In this document: positions 32,201 through 45,207 of the stretch, piece after piece | How positions within the stretch are numbered: position 1 is the first letter of the stretch | Layout: every line of letters begins with the position of its first letter | Source of the DNA: Membranipora membranacea | Taxonomy: Eukaryota; Bryozoa; Gymnolaemata; Cheilostomatida; Membraniporidae | DNA: 64,000 nt | Assembly (NCBI GenBank): GCA_914767715.1 | Contig: OU612070.1 | Span: 17,906,025 to 17,970,024, forward strand | Direction of reading: 5' to 3' | Notes under the pieces: generated by a model | The model's database searches: none | What the model was told of the DNA's origin: nothing | Seen by the model: the letters and a program-made list of their open reading frames with translations, nothing else | Program-made: the position numbers and the translations under genes

Positions 32201-35200
32201 AACTTCATGGTGTACATTGTTACAATTCATCTACTGTCTTCTTGTAGATGAATGCTAAAGCACCAATCCTCAATGAAGAAAATGCTACAGGTAATTCCCA
32301 ATTTTAAGAGATAATACGTGTGTTGGAGTCTGGTTTTGAATCCGAATTAGTGTATTGTGCTTTACGGTGATAGAAAATTTACAGGCAAAAGCTATGAGGG
32401 TAGTTATTTATTATCTTTGGTTATTGTATTCTACAATGTGCTTTTCATAGCCAACATAATAACATACCTAGAGGGTCAGTGTGAACTGTGAGCGCTCTGG
32501 TAGTTACATATAGGATACAGAGATAACATGATCAGTGTGAGCGCTCTGGTAGTTACAGATAGGATACAGAGATAACGTGATCAGTGTGAGCGCTCTGGTA
32601 GTTACATATAGGATACAGAGATAACATGATCACAGCAATGAACTCCCTCTCATTGATCATAGTCTCTCATGCTTCTTACAACAAAGACCTCAGCGCTAAA
32701 AAACAAAGCCAATATCATAATATCGCCATTGTAATCCCTTGCTTTGTTAATACCATGTATAATGGTATGGACCCATCCTATATTCCGCTCTTTCTAACTG
32801 TTGTTAATTGTTACCACTTGTATGGATGTTTCAAATAATTATTGTTGTGTGATTGTAACATTTGACATACTTATTCAATTTAATATTATTGTTTTGTTTG
32901 GTTCAGATACTGGGCTGTTTGGTTCTATAACCGGGGCTATGTCTGGTTGGTTTCAAGGAACAGGTGATAATACTCTTGCCTTGTAACACCCGTATAGTAG
33001 TATCCCTTTGCTCCTCATCATATAGCCATGTTGTTATTAACTTGATGTCCTTGTTGTATTGTTTTAATCATATCATATGGAAAAGCATTCCTGACAGCCA
33101 TGCAATTGTTTGGATATCCAAAAAAGGTTTGTCTGGTGAAAGATGGTTGAGGTTGCATCATTTTTCTCATAATGGTGTGGATGAAATCTGGTAATAGTTG
33201 AAGCACAGAATAACATGATTGTTACTGTAGCTGTGTCACTGATTCTCTTAACCACAAGCTTAGCTAAGTAACCCGCTTGCTGCTCATACACCCTGCTGCC
33301 AGGTACATTGCATGAAATGTGATTAATTATACCGATGCAAGTGGAAAATATTTGTGCAATTCAGTGCAATTTTCATCATATTATATCTAGAATTCATTGG
33401 TAACCCATTTTCTTTCAGAATGGACAAGTATTCGACTTCCGTTTTTCTATGGTAAAGCCTGGCTTTGAATCCTAAGTTATTGTTATGTTCAGTGCTTAAA
33501 ATTTTGTTATGTTTGTAGCGTTGTACTCCCCATCAACTGCCCATGTTGCCTCCATGAGTTTGATTTTAGTCCAACTTAGTGTCCCGCCAAGCTTTGAGTT
33601 TTAGATCCATGTATTTATAGACAAATGTGTTTGCCTATGCTTGTAATGGATGAGTCACACTCAAGCTCCTTGTCGAAATGCAGAAGCATGCTACGTGTTC
33701 ACTATAATTTGAGAGGTCGTTTGTTCATCAATGTTTTATCATCTTACTCAGTTTTGATCGTTGTCATTTTTATTATTTTTTCGATTTCTATACCTTTTTC
33801 TTATTCCCTCAAATCAGGTGCGGACGCTGCCAGTGATGTAGTTACAACACAAGCTGATGAAGTACCGCCAACCCAAGAGCCTACAGGTGAACAGCAAGTG
33901 AACCATTCATCGGACACGCCAACTGACTCTGGCCTGCAGCCTACAATCAACGATCAAGACACAGTACCACATGATGCCGTACAAAACCATCACCCAGATA
34001 CCCCGACCCAGGACGTACCAACCAATCAGGAACAAGTAGGGAATCAGCCAAATCAAGAGACTCCTCCTACTCAGGAAGATTCAACCAATCAACAACCTGC
34101 TTCAGATCAAGCAGCAGCACAAGCAACCAATGACCAGTTTGGCAATGGTGTAGTTGACGATGTGGACAAAGCTCTGGAAGGCATGTTTGATGGTAAGCGA
34201 CAGACTTAGCATAATATTACAATCTCACAGCTATCAAACTCTGTAAAATCTGACGCATTCTTACAAAAGTACCATTTGAATCAATGATGGTGTATTTGCT
34301 TCAGATGTGACTGCCGAAGTTGCTCCTGACCAGCCTGAGATGAACACCCCTCTGCAAAATAATAATGATGAGGCTACTGAGTTAAACCTGCCGCCTGATC
34401 ACAAAGATCCACAACCAGTAGATCATCAATCACATGGTGAGTGTAAACCAGCATCATTCAGTTATTGGTATCTATATTATTGCCAAACTTTATAACTACT
34501 ACTAATCCGTTTCAGTCAATCCAAAGGCATGGTCGTATTCTTCTTCATGATTATAATGAGATATTTTCATTTTTAAAAATCGTTTCAAAAGAAATGATCT
34601 TTGCTGCCAATAAAGGAAAATAAATGTCAGTGAATTTTTGCAGACACTTGATGATGAATAGGTCAAGCTGCACAAACTACTTGCATGATATACCAATGTT
34701 TCTATCAAAATTAAGTGTAATCTATTGCTATTGGTGCTTTCTAATTGATCTGAATGCAGAAATCCCTCCACTCACTGACAGCCACCCTGAGATTGAAAGC
34801 ACCACACCGTCTAATGAAGCGGGATATGAGGATGATTACCCTATTCCTAATGCAGTTGAGGAAGTGACACCGGCACCTGTGGTAGATGTCATTCAATCTG
34901 TGACTGAAGAGACCACCCAGAGTGACACCGATCAACAGCTACCCGAAGAGACCACCCAGGGTGACACTGAGACAGATATGAATCAACATAATACAGAGTC
35001 ACAGGCACCTAGCCCACCAACAGAGAATATCGATATCCCAGCACCTTCAGAAGATGTAGATGAGGATCTAAAAGCCTGGTTAAAAAATGATGAGATGGCT
35101 ACACAGGACTTGACAGATGTGGTCGCTGCTGAAAAAACTTGTGAACCATGCAATTGTACTACTGCTAAGGTATGTTGCGACTCACCCAATCATTTACAAA

Positions 35201-38200
35201 AAATATTTATGAGGAGATGAAAATAATAGACAGTTTTCTGAACTCTTATTTATGCCTCAATTCGGAGTTGTCCTCTCTCCAGTTTGGTACTTTTAACCCA
35301 CGCCGCATAGGAAAAACCTGCTGAAAGAGGGTTATCTTGAAAACCGCTTATGTAAGGATAAAAATGATTTATGATTCAGAGTCTGCACCATTGAAAACCC
35401 TGTGAGACAGGGTTTCCAAATCATTGGAGGCTTGAATGTTGATAAATCTTAATTTTAGTGACAAAACTCGTGAAAAATACTGCCAAATTGTCCGCAAAAC
35501 AGGCAGAAAATGCTATTATTGACTAAACTAAACTTATTTCCCAAACTATGTCTACATAAGTTTTTAATGTTGCAGATTCTGAATCAAAAATAATTTTTAT
35601 CCTATTATAAGCGGTTTTCAAGATAACCCTCTTTTCAGCACGTTTTTCCTATGCGGCGTGGGTTAAAAGTACCAAACTGGAGAGAGGACAACTCCGAATT
35701 GAGGCCTAAATCAGAGCTCAGAAAACTGTCTCTAAAGTGATTGGGCAGCACTCTATTTGCACATGAGAAGCAAGTGTGGCATTCAAGAAAATTCTGTTAG
35801 ATTCGGTAGAGATGTATCTTTCAAGATAGTTCTATGATAAATTAATTTGCTAATTTTTTTTTTAAATCATTCAATTGTCGTTATTTTAGTTTTTTTATTG
35901 ATATCCCTGATAAACGCAAGTATCAAAAAATATCAGGCGGCATGAAGTGGTGTTGTTTGGTTTGTAAAAAAAAACAGACATGTGTAACGCTAATCATCGA
36001 ATAATGACAATATACAGTACACTTCATCTCATACAGCATTTCAGTGGATCCAGTTTTTTTTCAATAAAATGATAAAAACTGTCATAGCTGTGCAGATCTG
36101 ATAAATCATAGACGTTTATGTCTGCTCTGGCTTATGCTTACAGGGAGAGAAGGTGGATCATACATCAGGGTACCCGAGACTATTAAGTGATGATGGCTCT
36201 CCGACTACATATGCATATGATATCATACTCAGCTCCACAGATTCAGGTCTTGAGTACCAGTCTTGGGTTCTCGCATCTATGGTGAGATGTGATGATATCT
36301 TACTTATAATCAAATTGTTTTAGTTTGCGTTTTTTAGCCACGCAACCACACACATCATCCAATATAATGATTTGACAGAACTGTATAGTTTAGTTATTGG
36401 ACATGTTCAGTTAGAGTATCCCTTATTGGGTTTGTGTGGTAGTATTAGGTGAAGCTTACTCAGTACATGAATAAACTTAGGACTAATCATTAATAAAGAT
36501 GTTTTAATATTTTCTTTCTTGATATTATAATGAACAGAATATATCTTGTTTAGATGCCGGAGTTTATGCAGAGTTTATTAGCTCGTGAGATGTATGGACT
36601 TCCTGGAAGTGACATGGCTTTATACCTGACTGTGACTGGTGTACTCCTTGTCGCTTTGTCTAGTGTCCTACCGCTAGTCTGGTGCTGCACATGTGTCGAG
36701 GCATGGGGAAACTCAAAAAAGCTCAATGGTAGGTTATCTCTCATATTCTGCCAGATGACTAGTTATGGGTGATCACAGAATGGTAGTGGTCGTTCCCGGG
36801 GGGGGGGGGGGGGTCAGCCAATACATTACATGTGCCTGATTGCAGTCATCTCATAGTAGTAGTAGCCATTTGAGATGACTTGTCCAGGTTAACTTCCATT
36901 GGCCGATTGATATAAGATTTGTTGACTGCTTGAAAATAGTGTTTGTTGTGATTTTCTAAATAATACAAAGAATTCCTGAACTCCAAAGGTGTTTTTGAGT
37001 GTTGTAACTTCTGTCTCATTATGTTCGCAGCATTTGCTCACCAGGCCCTTGAAGCTGCTGAATTAGAGAAAGCTCGTGCCAACGAACTTGAGACGACTCT
37101 TAAAACGAGTCAAAACGAGGCAACTATAGCACAGGAGGAGACCAAACAAATAGAGGTATGAGTTCCATAGTGTGTATCGAAATCAGAATCTAGACCACAG
37201 TGGAGTGCTCTGTGCTCACAGTATCATGATCTATAGTAAATATTATATTGTGTTAAGTGTCATGTGCCGCCCACATTCACTGCCCTTTCTCCTAACCAGA
37301 AGTGTACAACCTTTATTGTGAAGGTTGCAAGCTGATAGGGAGAAAGAGCAGTATTACAAAAACCAAGAGATACACCCCAAATATTGTTTGCATTGAGGTT
37401 GAATTTGCAAATTTTTTTATGTGAAGGCGAAAAAAGCAGAACTAGAGGAAGAGTTGAGTGAAGCTAACGAGGAGATAACTACACTTAAACAGTCCGGAGG
37501 AGATACTAGTGCTTCCATACAGAGTCTGCAGACTCAGGTATTGACTAATCTATATACAAGACCTCCAATCAGATTTATTCAGTTTTATCCGGTCAAAGAG
37601 GATAGCTTAAGTATGTGGCTCTATGCCATTCCTCACTGCTAACCCTTAGTCACATTCTTGCTTTGATCTATTCGAGGTTACAATCTGTTCATTTGGGTTA
37701 GGGTTACATGTGCTTGAAAAATCCGCACGTATGTATTCCACAACATACAGAGTTGTGATTTAATTTTCAACAAAAATCAGACTTCCAGCATTTTTTTTTT
37801 GTAGTTGGAGCAAGCAAACAAATATATAGCAGATTGGACAGCATACTCCAACTCACAACAGGAAGCATATAATGCTGAAGTGGTGAAAACTACAGAGCTT
37901 ACAAAAGATTTGGAGGAAAAAACAACAGCTCTAGAAGAAGCTAATAAAAAAATGCAGGAGGTAGGAAAAGCAGAGTAAAATAATTCTGTGAATGTCGTCA
38001 TATAAACATGAGAGGCTACTGTGACAAAATGGCAAAAATCGGGCTAAACGTATCATATCCATCAGCACCGACTTTCTATCCATTGGATTGATGTGTTTCT
38101 GACAATATTATGATAAGACAACTTCCAAGTTCCAGCAGTCTATGCTCCTTTTTTGTGTATTTTAGGCATCAGACCTGAGTGGTCTCAATAAATCAGAGGC

Positions 38201-39756
38201 TGATGAACTTCAGTCCTCAATATCTGATTTAAAATCACAAGTCAAAACGTTACAAGATGAATCTAGTCAGAAAGAGGATACTATATCTGAGACAGAGCAG
38301 AAACTTAGTGAAATACAAGAAAGGTATGATCTTTATCTGATATCTGTGTATCGTAGCTATATGACTCGCCTGTTGTTTTGACTCAATCACTTTTTTAAAA
38401 CAATAATAGTAGTCTGCATGTACTATTACTGAGGATGAGGACAAACTGGTGTGGCATAATCTTTCTGAAGATTTATTAGATTGAAATATTCTGTAGATTA
38501 TGTCCTCGCTTATGTATATAAATGGTTTAGCTTCTCAAATTAATGTTTATTATTAAATGTCCTTTTCTTAGTTGACACTGTTCTCACTGACTCATTACTG
38601 GATGTTATAATGTAGATGACTACCCAGCCTCAGTCAGACTACCCAGCCTCAGTCAGACTGCCCTTCCTGATGTAATCTTTTACGTTGTAGAATGAGCGAA
38701 CTGGAGAGTAGTAAGTCAGAGTTAGAGGAGGCTGTGACGCTCAGAGATAATGAGCTAGATATACTCCGATCATGTGTAGCCCAGGTGACTAAGGCTTCAT
38801 CAGATGATGGAGGGGGTGGTGAGGAAGACGTCTCAGATCATAAGAAGGAGCAAACTCTCCAAGCTCTAATGGACACAGCAAAGGTAAGACATCAACCAAC
38901 CTTACATAGTTGGGATAACGCGGGGAAGGTTGATAATCAGTCAATGTGTATTGATTGACTGACTGACTTGAGCTAACCTTAGCCCTACTATCATCTCTTT
39001 TTTAATTATAAGTCTTGTAGAATATTTTGCCTATGTATATTATTGTGTTCTCTCTTTTATTAAATTTTAAATGGATCTTGTGTCGCATCACTCACTTTCA
39101 GTAAATTAATCAGATTGATATTGGAAGTGTGGGTCAACAGTCCACTTTGATCCCACTGCCATGCAAAGAGTTATGGAACTATAGTGAAGCTGAACATATC
39201 GAGGACATGAAACAACAGAAAACCATCACTTTGTAGAAATTGATCCTACATGTGATATACAAATTGGTAATAGTTTGGTGTATTTTGTGAATGATTTACT
39301 GATATGTTTACAAAGTTGGTTACTGTACAGTCAACAGTATTTCTATTTGCTTTAAATAATCCCCATCAGAATGATAAAGATATGAGTTCTCTGTATCCTG
39401 CCTATTATAATAATCTCCAGGTTCAATCTGAGTTATCTGATGTGAGGGTTGAGTTAGAATCACTGAAGAGAACTTTAGAGGCCGAGTCAAGATCTAAATC
39501 TGATTTGGAAGGTAAGTCCATAATACGAGGGCAGTTGGTATCAGCATTGATAATGTCAGCGTGATTAGTTCTGGTGAGAGACTAAGCTAACTTCAGATTA
39601 CCAATCATGCTTACAATCACTAGATGATTTATATATAAATATATCATCTAGTGATTGTGAGCATATATATATATACACACACATTTGTGCAATAAAGTGT
39701 CATATATTATATATCCCACTATTGTACCCATAAAAACCCTGGACAATGAGTCTTTC

Positions 39757-39820
<64 letters not shown>

Positions 39821-42800
39821 TGGCTATCAGTGTGTAGGGCAGATCTTTGCATTGGAGTTGTCCGACCATGTCAGGCTATTTTATCTACCATTAATTACTA
39901 TTGGGTTTAGGATGCCCAACATGATTATTTAAGAGGATTTGAGACATGATTTTTTTGTGGGTCTTATAAAATGACTCCTTATTTTTGAGTGACACTTAGT
40001 TGGGGCCAAATACACACTGATGACACTTAAAAGCACAGATTTGTATCTATATATATACATATATTTGTCTTGTATATACACCTTCGCATTATATCTGAAT
40101 ATTTTTCGTTAACAGAATCTGATTAAGGTTATGATACCAGCGTTGACCGATTTGGACATTTTATACACTGTTGGAAAGCTGCTGAGCTACTTGCTCATCA
40201 AAAACGAGATTGGATTATGTTGCGTCATTTTATCGGAGAAATGAGGCCGAAAAGGCTGTTTATAGCAAAGTGGATGGCTGCGCTACATTGATTACTAGAA
40301 AGTTCAAAACAGGTTACATTCGTTCTTAGAGACATAGTTCATCCTAATTTTAGGTAGAAAATAATATTTGATGAGCCCAAAGTGGCTTTTTACGTCACGT
40401 CATAATGCGTGCGGTTTTTTAACTTTGATGATATAATGCGAAATTTTAAGCAACGATTTGAGACAGTTCGAATAAAAAAGGGCCAAATTTTTTCCACTAT
40501 ATTGCTGTTTAAATGACACACACCACAAATTTCAGCAGTATATCAAATGTATCAAAATCAGCATAGACCATCATAGGTAGATACATTTTGCGCCATTTAT
40601 CAATAACGTCAAACATGCTGTCAAAAGGTCCAGCACTAAGGCCAGACAAATTTATTCTCACATACAAAGCCGCTTTGATTAAGCATAGTACAAACAGGAA
40701 ATGCCAACAGAATATAGCACTATGTATTAGTTTTCCTCGAATTATACCACACAGAATGCCCAAAACAGCCAATTTAAGGGGCTTTTTAAGGTGTTTTTCG
40801 ACATTCTGTGTGGTATAATTCGAGGAAGACTAATACATAGTGCCATATTCTGTTGGCATTTCCTGTTTGTACTATGCTTAATCAAAGCGGCTTCGTATGT
40901 GAGAATTTTCGAAATAAATTTGTCTGTTCTTAGTGCTGAACCTTTTGACAGCATGTTTGACGTTATTGATAAATAGGTCAAAATGTATCTACCTTTGATG
41001 GTCTATGCTGATATTGATACATTTGATATACTGCTGAAATTTGTGGTGTGTGTCATTTAAACAGCAATATAGTGGAAAAAAATTTGGGCCTTTTTTATTC
41101 GAACTGTCTCAAATCGTTGCGAAAAATCACAAAAACCACATGCATTATGACGTGACGTGAATAGCCATTTTGGGCTCAGCAAATATTATTTTCAACCTGA
41201 AATTAGGATGAACTATGTCTCTAAGAATGAATGTAACCTGTTTAGAACTTTCTAGCAATGAATGTAGCGCAGCCATCCACTTTGGTAAAAACAGCCTTTT
41301 CGGCCTCATTTCTCCGATAAAATGACGCAACGTCATCCAATCACGTTTTTGATGAGCTATTAGCGATCAGTAGCTCAGCAGCTTTCCAACGGTACATTAA
41401 ATGTCCAAATCGGTCAACGCTGGTGTCATAACCTTAAAGCTGTTCATGTTCGCATTTATGATGTTCTATCACAACGTTTGCTCTAACTAACTTAACTCAT
41501 ATTTTGTTACGTTGATGTTACTGCAGCAGGTTTGAGAGGTTAGTTTATGTCCAGCTGAAGATTTTAGCTGTATCCACTAATCAATACTCCAGACGAGTAA
41601 ATCTACACCTTTACCTTCCACCATTCCATTCCTTCCATTACTCTTTGAATCGAGCTAAATCAATGCTTGGCTAGTTGTAGAGTTCATTTTGTGAGAACAA
41701 TGACTTAACGGTTTCTATTCCTTTTAATTATCTAGCGATGACGTAGAAACTTTGTCTTTGTCACAATTGGTCATGGCTGTATAGTTGTTATATCTTATTC
41801 TTAATTTTCTAGAAAATGTTACTGAGCTTGAGAGGCAGAAGGATAGACTGAGAACTGACAGTGATCAGGTATCCAAGGAGAAGTTAGAGGCTGAGGCAGC
41901 CCTCAAACACATGACTAGTCTATATGACAAGGCCAATCAGGCAATAGCCAGGTAGGTACTTGAATGCCATGTAATAGACAGCCGTAACAATTCGTAATAC
42001 AATTCTTTGTACTTCAGCTGTGATCCCATTGGGCAGACAACTCAATCACTGATGATCTAAATGAGCAACTTTAACGCTGTGTCATGCACAACGCTATTGC
42101 CATCGCCATTGCCTGTGAGACTGCTGACAAAAAAAAAACAAAAAACCTTACAAGGTTTTTTGTTTACTTTGGAACCTGACTTCAATTTACAGACTAGGAT
42201 ATGTTTGGTAGTAAGACCATTTTATGTAAGTAAGGTCTACTTGAGCTGTTTCTTATTGTAAGAGTCAAGACGGCTTTATCATGATACTGGTTAGCTGATG
42301 TTTTGTTTTGATTTGAAAACTGTAGCACTCTAACTCTCGGTCTCTAGCATTTACCGATGCAAAAATCATGATTATCTCAGCAAACAACTTGAAAACTTAT
42401 TTTTGCCTCAGGATGAATGCTGCGGCGGAAAGTGGCGGTGCTGATAAGACAGTAGCGGAGCTGAGGCAGCAGCTTACTGACCTGAACGCTGAGGTCACTC
42501 AGTGGAGGCAGCGAAGTCAAGAAAAGGAAGAAGAGTTTAAGACAAGTGAGAGGGAGATGAGACGGCGTGTCATGGACGCAGAGAAAAAAACTCACGAGAC
42601 TTGGGTAAGTGTTTGTGTAGGTGTGAGTTAGTCAGATGCAGATCCAAAAGTAACAACATCAGTGATCTATTCAGTTACTGTTGCCTACTCTATAGTTTTG
42701 ATTCATTTATAACAAACAAAATCATTTTTTCATCCCTGTACATGATTGAGTCACTCACCATTGTTTTATTATTATTTTCACTCAGATAAACATGATTATG

Positions 42801-45207
42801 TCTGATAACAACTTTCTTTCCTTCAGATTCAAGCGCGTCACATACCATCATCTCAAACTAGTGCATCTAACAAATCTACCCCTCGTGACATATTCTCGTC
42901 ATCACCTGTCAAATCAGCTCTTCGATCCCTTGACTCGCCAGCTACTCATAATGAAAAACATATTCTGTTTGATTTATCTAAAAACTCATTCCAATCACCT
43001 CCAACCAGTTCCCACCATCCACCAGACTACCCAGACCTGACTGCCTACTCATCTTATGAGTTAATGAGTAGTTTGCAGTTGAATGAGCCACCACCGCAGG
43101 GCACCGCTATGTTACCTTCAGGCCATCCACCACTACACAACGATGGTCAGGCAGCAGGCGATCACAAGTGCACGTGTCCTGAGGATAATTTTATATGGAC
43201 TCCTGCTCACAATAAGCATGTGTGGGATCAGATTAAATATATAGAGCATATCCATGAGGTGATCTGTCACAATATTAGAACTGTTAAAAGTTCATTTATT
43301 CTTTTCTCAAACTTTCCTTGTTTGTTCGAGTCATTTAGACCCAGCCATGGACAGCTGGGTCTCTATTCTCCTGATCAGCTGACTAGGTTCTGTACAATCC
43401 TCTCTTTCTTCTCTCCTTGATTTCTCCCCTTATTCTGTGAATGAATTTACCAACGATCACATCAACAACCTTTACTATGGAAGTTCATAAAAATGATTGT
43501 CTGTCACTTACTTAACCATCCTGTTCACAGTGAACTGTTATGGTTATGGCGTCTTTCTTACTGTTTGTATTGACATTGTTACACTTCCTGTAGCTCCTGA
43601 TCTCTCTGAGCTGGACATGGCATAACCCGCTCAATGGACTGCTTTGCTATTTGACTACAAGTGTTTTTTAAATGTATCACTAATACAGTTTTAGTACCCG
43701 CCTTATGCCCTTAATGTACTCATATGCTCCACTATCTTCTTAAAACAGTTGATTCACAGAGATGCTGATAGGAAACTGATAGCTCTGAAACAAGAGAACG
43801 ATACTCTGAAGAGAAGTTATGCTCAGGTTGAAGATGAGATGAGAGATCTCGACTTCTCATATCAGGATCTCAAGTATCAGCTAGAGGAGGCCAAAGAAAG
43901 AGGTAAAGTACAATAGTTTAGTAAGCTGGATTATTCTTTCAGCAAATTACCATAGTTTTACCCAATGTAGTTTAGAAAATGCTGTGAAAGTAAAAGAAGC
44001 TTCACATATATGATGAGCTGATAGCTGATAGCTGATAGCCGGTAGTAGATGTAGTGTAACAAGTATTGGGATCTCAATCTTGTATTTAAATTGTACTGGG
44101 CATAATGAGAGATAAGCTCATAATGCAAAATTCAAGTATTACAAGATAAATAAAGTCTATTGTGAGATTGTCCAGCTAAAGTTTAGAACTCCGTAAATCC
44201 AGGCTAATGCTGTTTCTGCCGACACTCAATATATTGTTTGTATATTCTGACAGCTTTGGCTGATGACTCCAGTATGTTAGATGGTAAGAGACCGATGAGT
44301 AGAAACTCTATAAGGAGTAGAACAGATGGTGATAGAGCTTCTATGTCTCCACGAGCTGCTCACGGGTGAGTGCCGTTGTCTGTGACAGTCAGCTTATCAT
44401 CACAGTGTAATGCTGCTTTCACTATCAAATCAGTCTTTATCTCCCCTGAAATTTAATCTAATTAGTATGCAAGATTTAATATAACTCTTTGCTGAGTCAC
44501 CTCTAATAATTGTGTCTATTAGATTTCCTCTGAAAATGTTATACATTGGAATTTTTGCACTCTAGCTAAGATATGAGTGATGCATGCTCTTATTTCCTTA
44601 TTTCAGGGCTGAGGACAATAAACCACTGGATCCACTGAGAGCTCCCCCTCCAGCTAGTACATACAAGAAATCAGCCAGGAATAAGAAAAAACAGCAGCAG
44701 CTCAAAGCAGCAGCCCGTAGTAAGATGATGTCTGAGAGCCCTATAGCTGCTGATGCTGAGTCTGTAGATAATATGAGCTTACCTGGAGAGTGGGACAACA
44801 TGAGCAGCGGTATACCAGGCTCACCTTTCCACTATGATGGATCTCCACATCATCCCTACAACAACATGCCCCCTGGTGTTGTATACGACCCTAACTTTGC
44901 TCATCCCCAGCCTCATATGATGGACCCAGCAGCGTACCAGCAATCTCTACCAATGGATCCAGCATATTACCAGCAGCAGCAGCAAGCCATGTATCAGCCC
45001 GCTGCCATTGGAATGCCTGCTGACTATGCAGCAGCTCAGCAGCAGTATGCACCTCCACAGCACCTCACACAGCCACAAGCCTTCCTTCCCCCTGGTGCCG
45101 ATCCCTCTGCTGCTGCAGCAGCGGCTCAAAATATGCAGCAGCAACCACATACTCAGCATAACCAAAACTCTGCGTACCCTCCTGGTCCACAGCAGCCACA
45201 GTTATAG
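26244..45207 (+). CDS. MIA3: TANGO1/MIA3, ER-exit-site receptor for bulky cargo
   Basis: Twenty-five exons (26244-26379, 27231-27382, 27789-27872, 28098-28251, 28531-30390, 31377-31501, 32248-32290, 32907-32963, 33818-34192, 34305-34436, 34760-35169, 36144-36281, 36554-36728, 37031-37155, 37427-37537, 37805-37960, 38166-38323, 38691-38883, 39421-39511, 41813-41951, 42412-42604, 42827-43258, 43749-43902, 44254-44365, 44607-45207) join in phase to 6306 nt, 2101 aa (human 1907). Order: signal peptide (about 1-26); MIA-type SH3 domain with CANVNCD, ADYETKKSDHL and FWVGEVVD; a long low-complexity lumenal part (exons 4-12); one membrane segment in exon 13 (ALYLTVTGVLLVALSSVLPLV); cytosolic coiled coils (exons 14-23); a Pro/Gln-rich tail with PPP, MPPG and LPPG motifs. 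In known TANGO1 the SH3 domain binds HSP47/collagen in the ER lumen and the Pro-rich tail binds Sec23. The exon 5 repeats are unlike vertebrate TANGO1. An AATAAA lies at 45490. Confidence 0.93.
26537..26696. mobile_element. Small inverted-repeat element with poly-G/poly-C arms (TANGO1 intron 1)
   Basis: The ends TAGCCTGTTGACAAGCTTTG and CAAAGCTTGTCAAGACAGGC-TA are inverted copies, each followed inward by GTTCGGTGGG and a G run (or its complement). A further TTGACAAGCTTTGTTCCC copy lies inside at about 26633. The centre is CTCGACAGTCGAG. The ends match the palindrome at 18806 and the half copy at 63503. Confidence 0.75.
26932..27045. repeat. Near-perfect 114-bp palindrome in TANGO1 intron 1
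   Basis: Arms of about 50 bp: CATAGGCATAAGGAGTTTTC on the left against AAACTCCTTATGCCTATG on the right, then GGGGGCAGTTCA matching inverted. The centre is CCACCTGAAGGTGG. The outer arms contain AAGGAGT, linking it to the short hairpin family. Confidence 0.85.
28648..28925 (+). repeat. Asn-rich coding microsatellite in TANGO1 exon 5
   Basis: AACAACAAC-type trinucleotide repeats with ATGAAC and CTGAAC interruptions encode runs of Asn broken by Met or Leu (NNNMNNNNMN pattern), in frame within exon 5. This segment is expected to be disordered and length-variable. Confidence 0.9.
28995..29270 (+). repeat. 129-bp coding tandem repeat in TANGO1 exon 5
   Basis: Units start at 28995, 29124 and 29253 (the third is partial), each beginning GWVDP or GWVNP and containing TGMNTV, PQPNMGIPNVQ. 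The 43-residue unit is duplicated almost intact, so the expansion looks recent. Confidence 0.9.
29330..30290 (+). repeat. Charged helical repeat array in TANGO1 exon 5
   Basis: About 320 residues built on AAEKAEADRI and LEQERLAAEKAE. The basic unit is 10 residues (30 bp), with some 14-residue variants; the best copies lie at 29551-29650. The high Glu/Lys/Ala content predicts a long charged single helix or coiled coil on the ER-lumenal side. The reverse strand gives long spurious Ser/Ala ORFs. Confidence 0.9.
32487..32633. repeat. 49-bp tandem repeat, three copies, in TANGO1 intron 7
   Basis: Copies begin with TGTGAGCGCTCTGGTAG at 32487, 32536 and 32585 and end with GATAACATGATCA or close variants. 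No coding potential is apparent. Confidence 0.9.
35230..35735. mobile_element. MITE-like inverted-repeat element in TANGO1 intron 11
   Basis: About 500 bp with terminal inverted repeats of roughly 130 bp. GACAGTTTTCTGA near 35231 matches TCAGAAAACTGTC near 35721. Inside, GCCTCAATTCGGAGTTGTCC and AACCCACGCCGCATAGGAAA both have inverted partners before 35705. No ORF or clear target duplication is seen. Confidence 0.82.
38619..38664. repeat. Short direct duplication in TANGO1 intron 17
   Basis: ACTACCCAGCCTCAGTCAG occurs twice in tandem with a 22-bp period, about 30 bp before exon 18. Confidence 0.8.
39613..39659. repeat. AT-rich palindrome in TANGO1 intron 19
   Basis: ACAATCACTAGATGAT and ATCATCTAGTGATTGT are inverted arms around an ATATA centre, just upstream of the dispersed repeat at 39664. 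Confidence 0.8.
39664..40058 (+). repeat. Dispersed repeat copy A (TANGO1 intron 19)
   Basis: Nearly identical, in the same orientation, to 58183-58550 in HMMR. Shared blocks include TTGTGCAATAAAGTGTCATA, CCCATAAAAACCCTGGACAA, GGAGTTGTCCGACCATGTCA and GTGACACTTAGTTGGGGCCA. A TA microsatellite lies inside and its length differs between copies. The AT-repeat ends and high identity suggest a recently active, non-coding element. Confidence 0.85.
40123..41437. mobile_element. Giant foldback element with TTAA ends (TANGO1 intron 19)
   Basis: Two inverted arms of about 640 bp (40127-40758 and 40802-41433) flank a 43-bp centre. The left end TTAAGGTTATGATACCAGCG mirrors the right end, CGCTGGTGTCATAACCTTAA. 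The arms match closely over their whole length; ACCACACAGAATG at 40747 and CATTCTGTGTGGT at 40802 close the loop. TTAA sits at both ends. The ORFs inside mirror each other and show no transposase similarity that I recognise. Confidence 0.88.

Noticed and set aside
40509-40981. Two similar minus-strand ORFs with mirror-image plus-strand partners
   Set aside because: They are the two arms of the giant foldback read in both directions, with no independent sign of coding.
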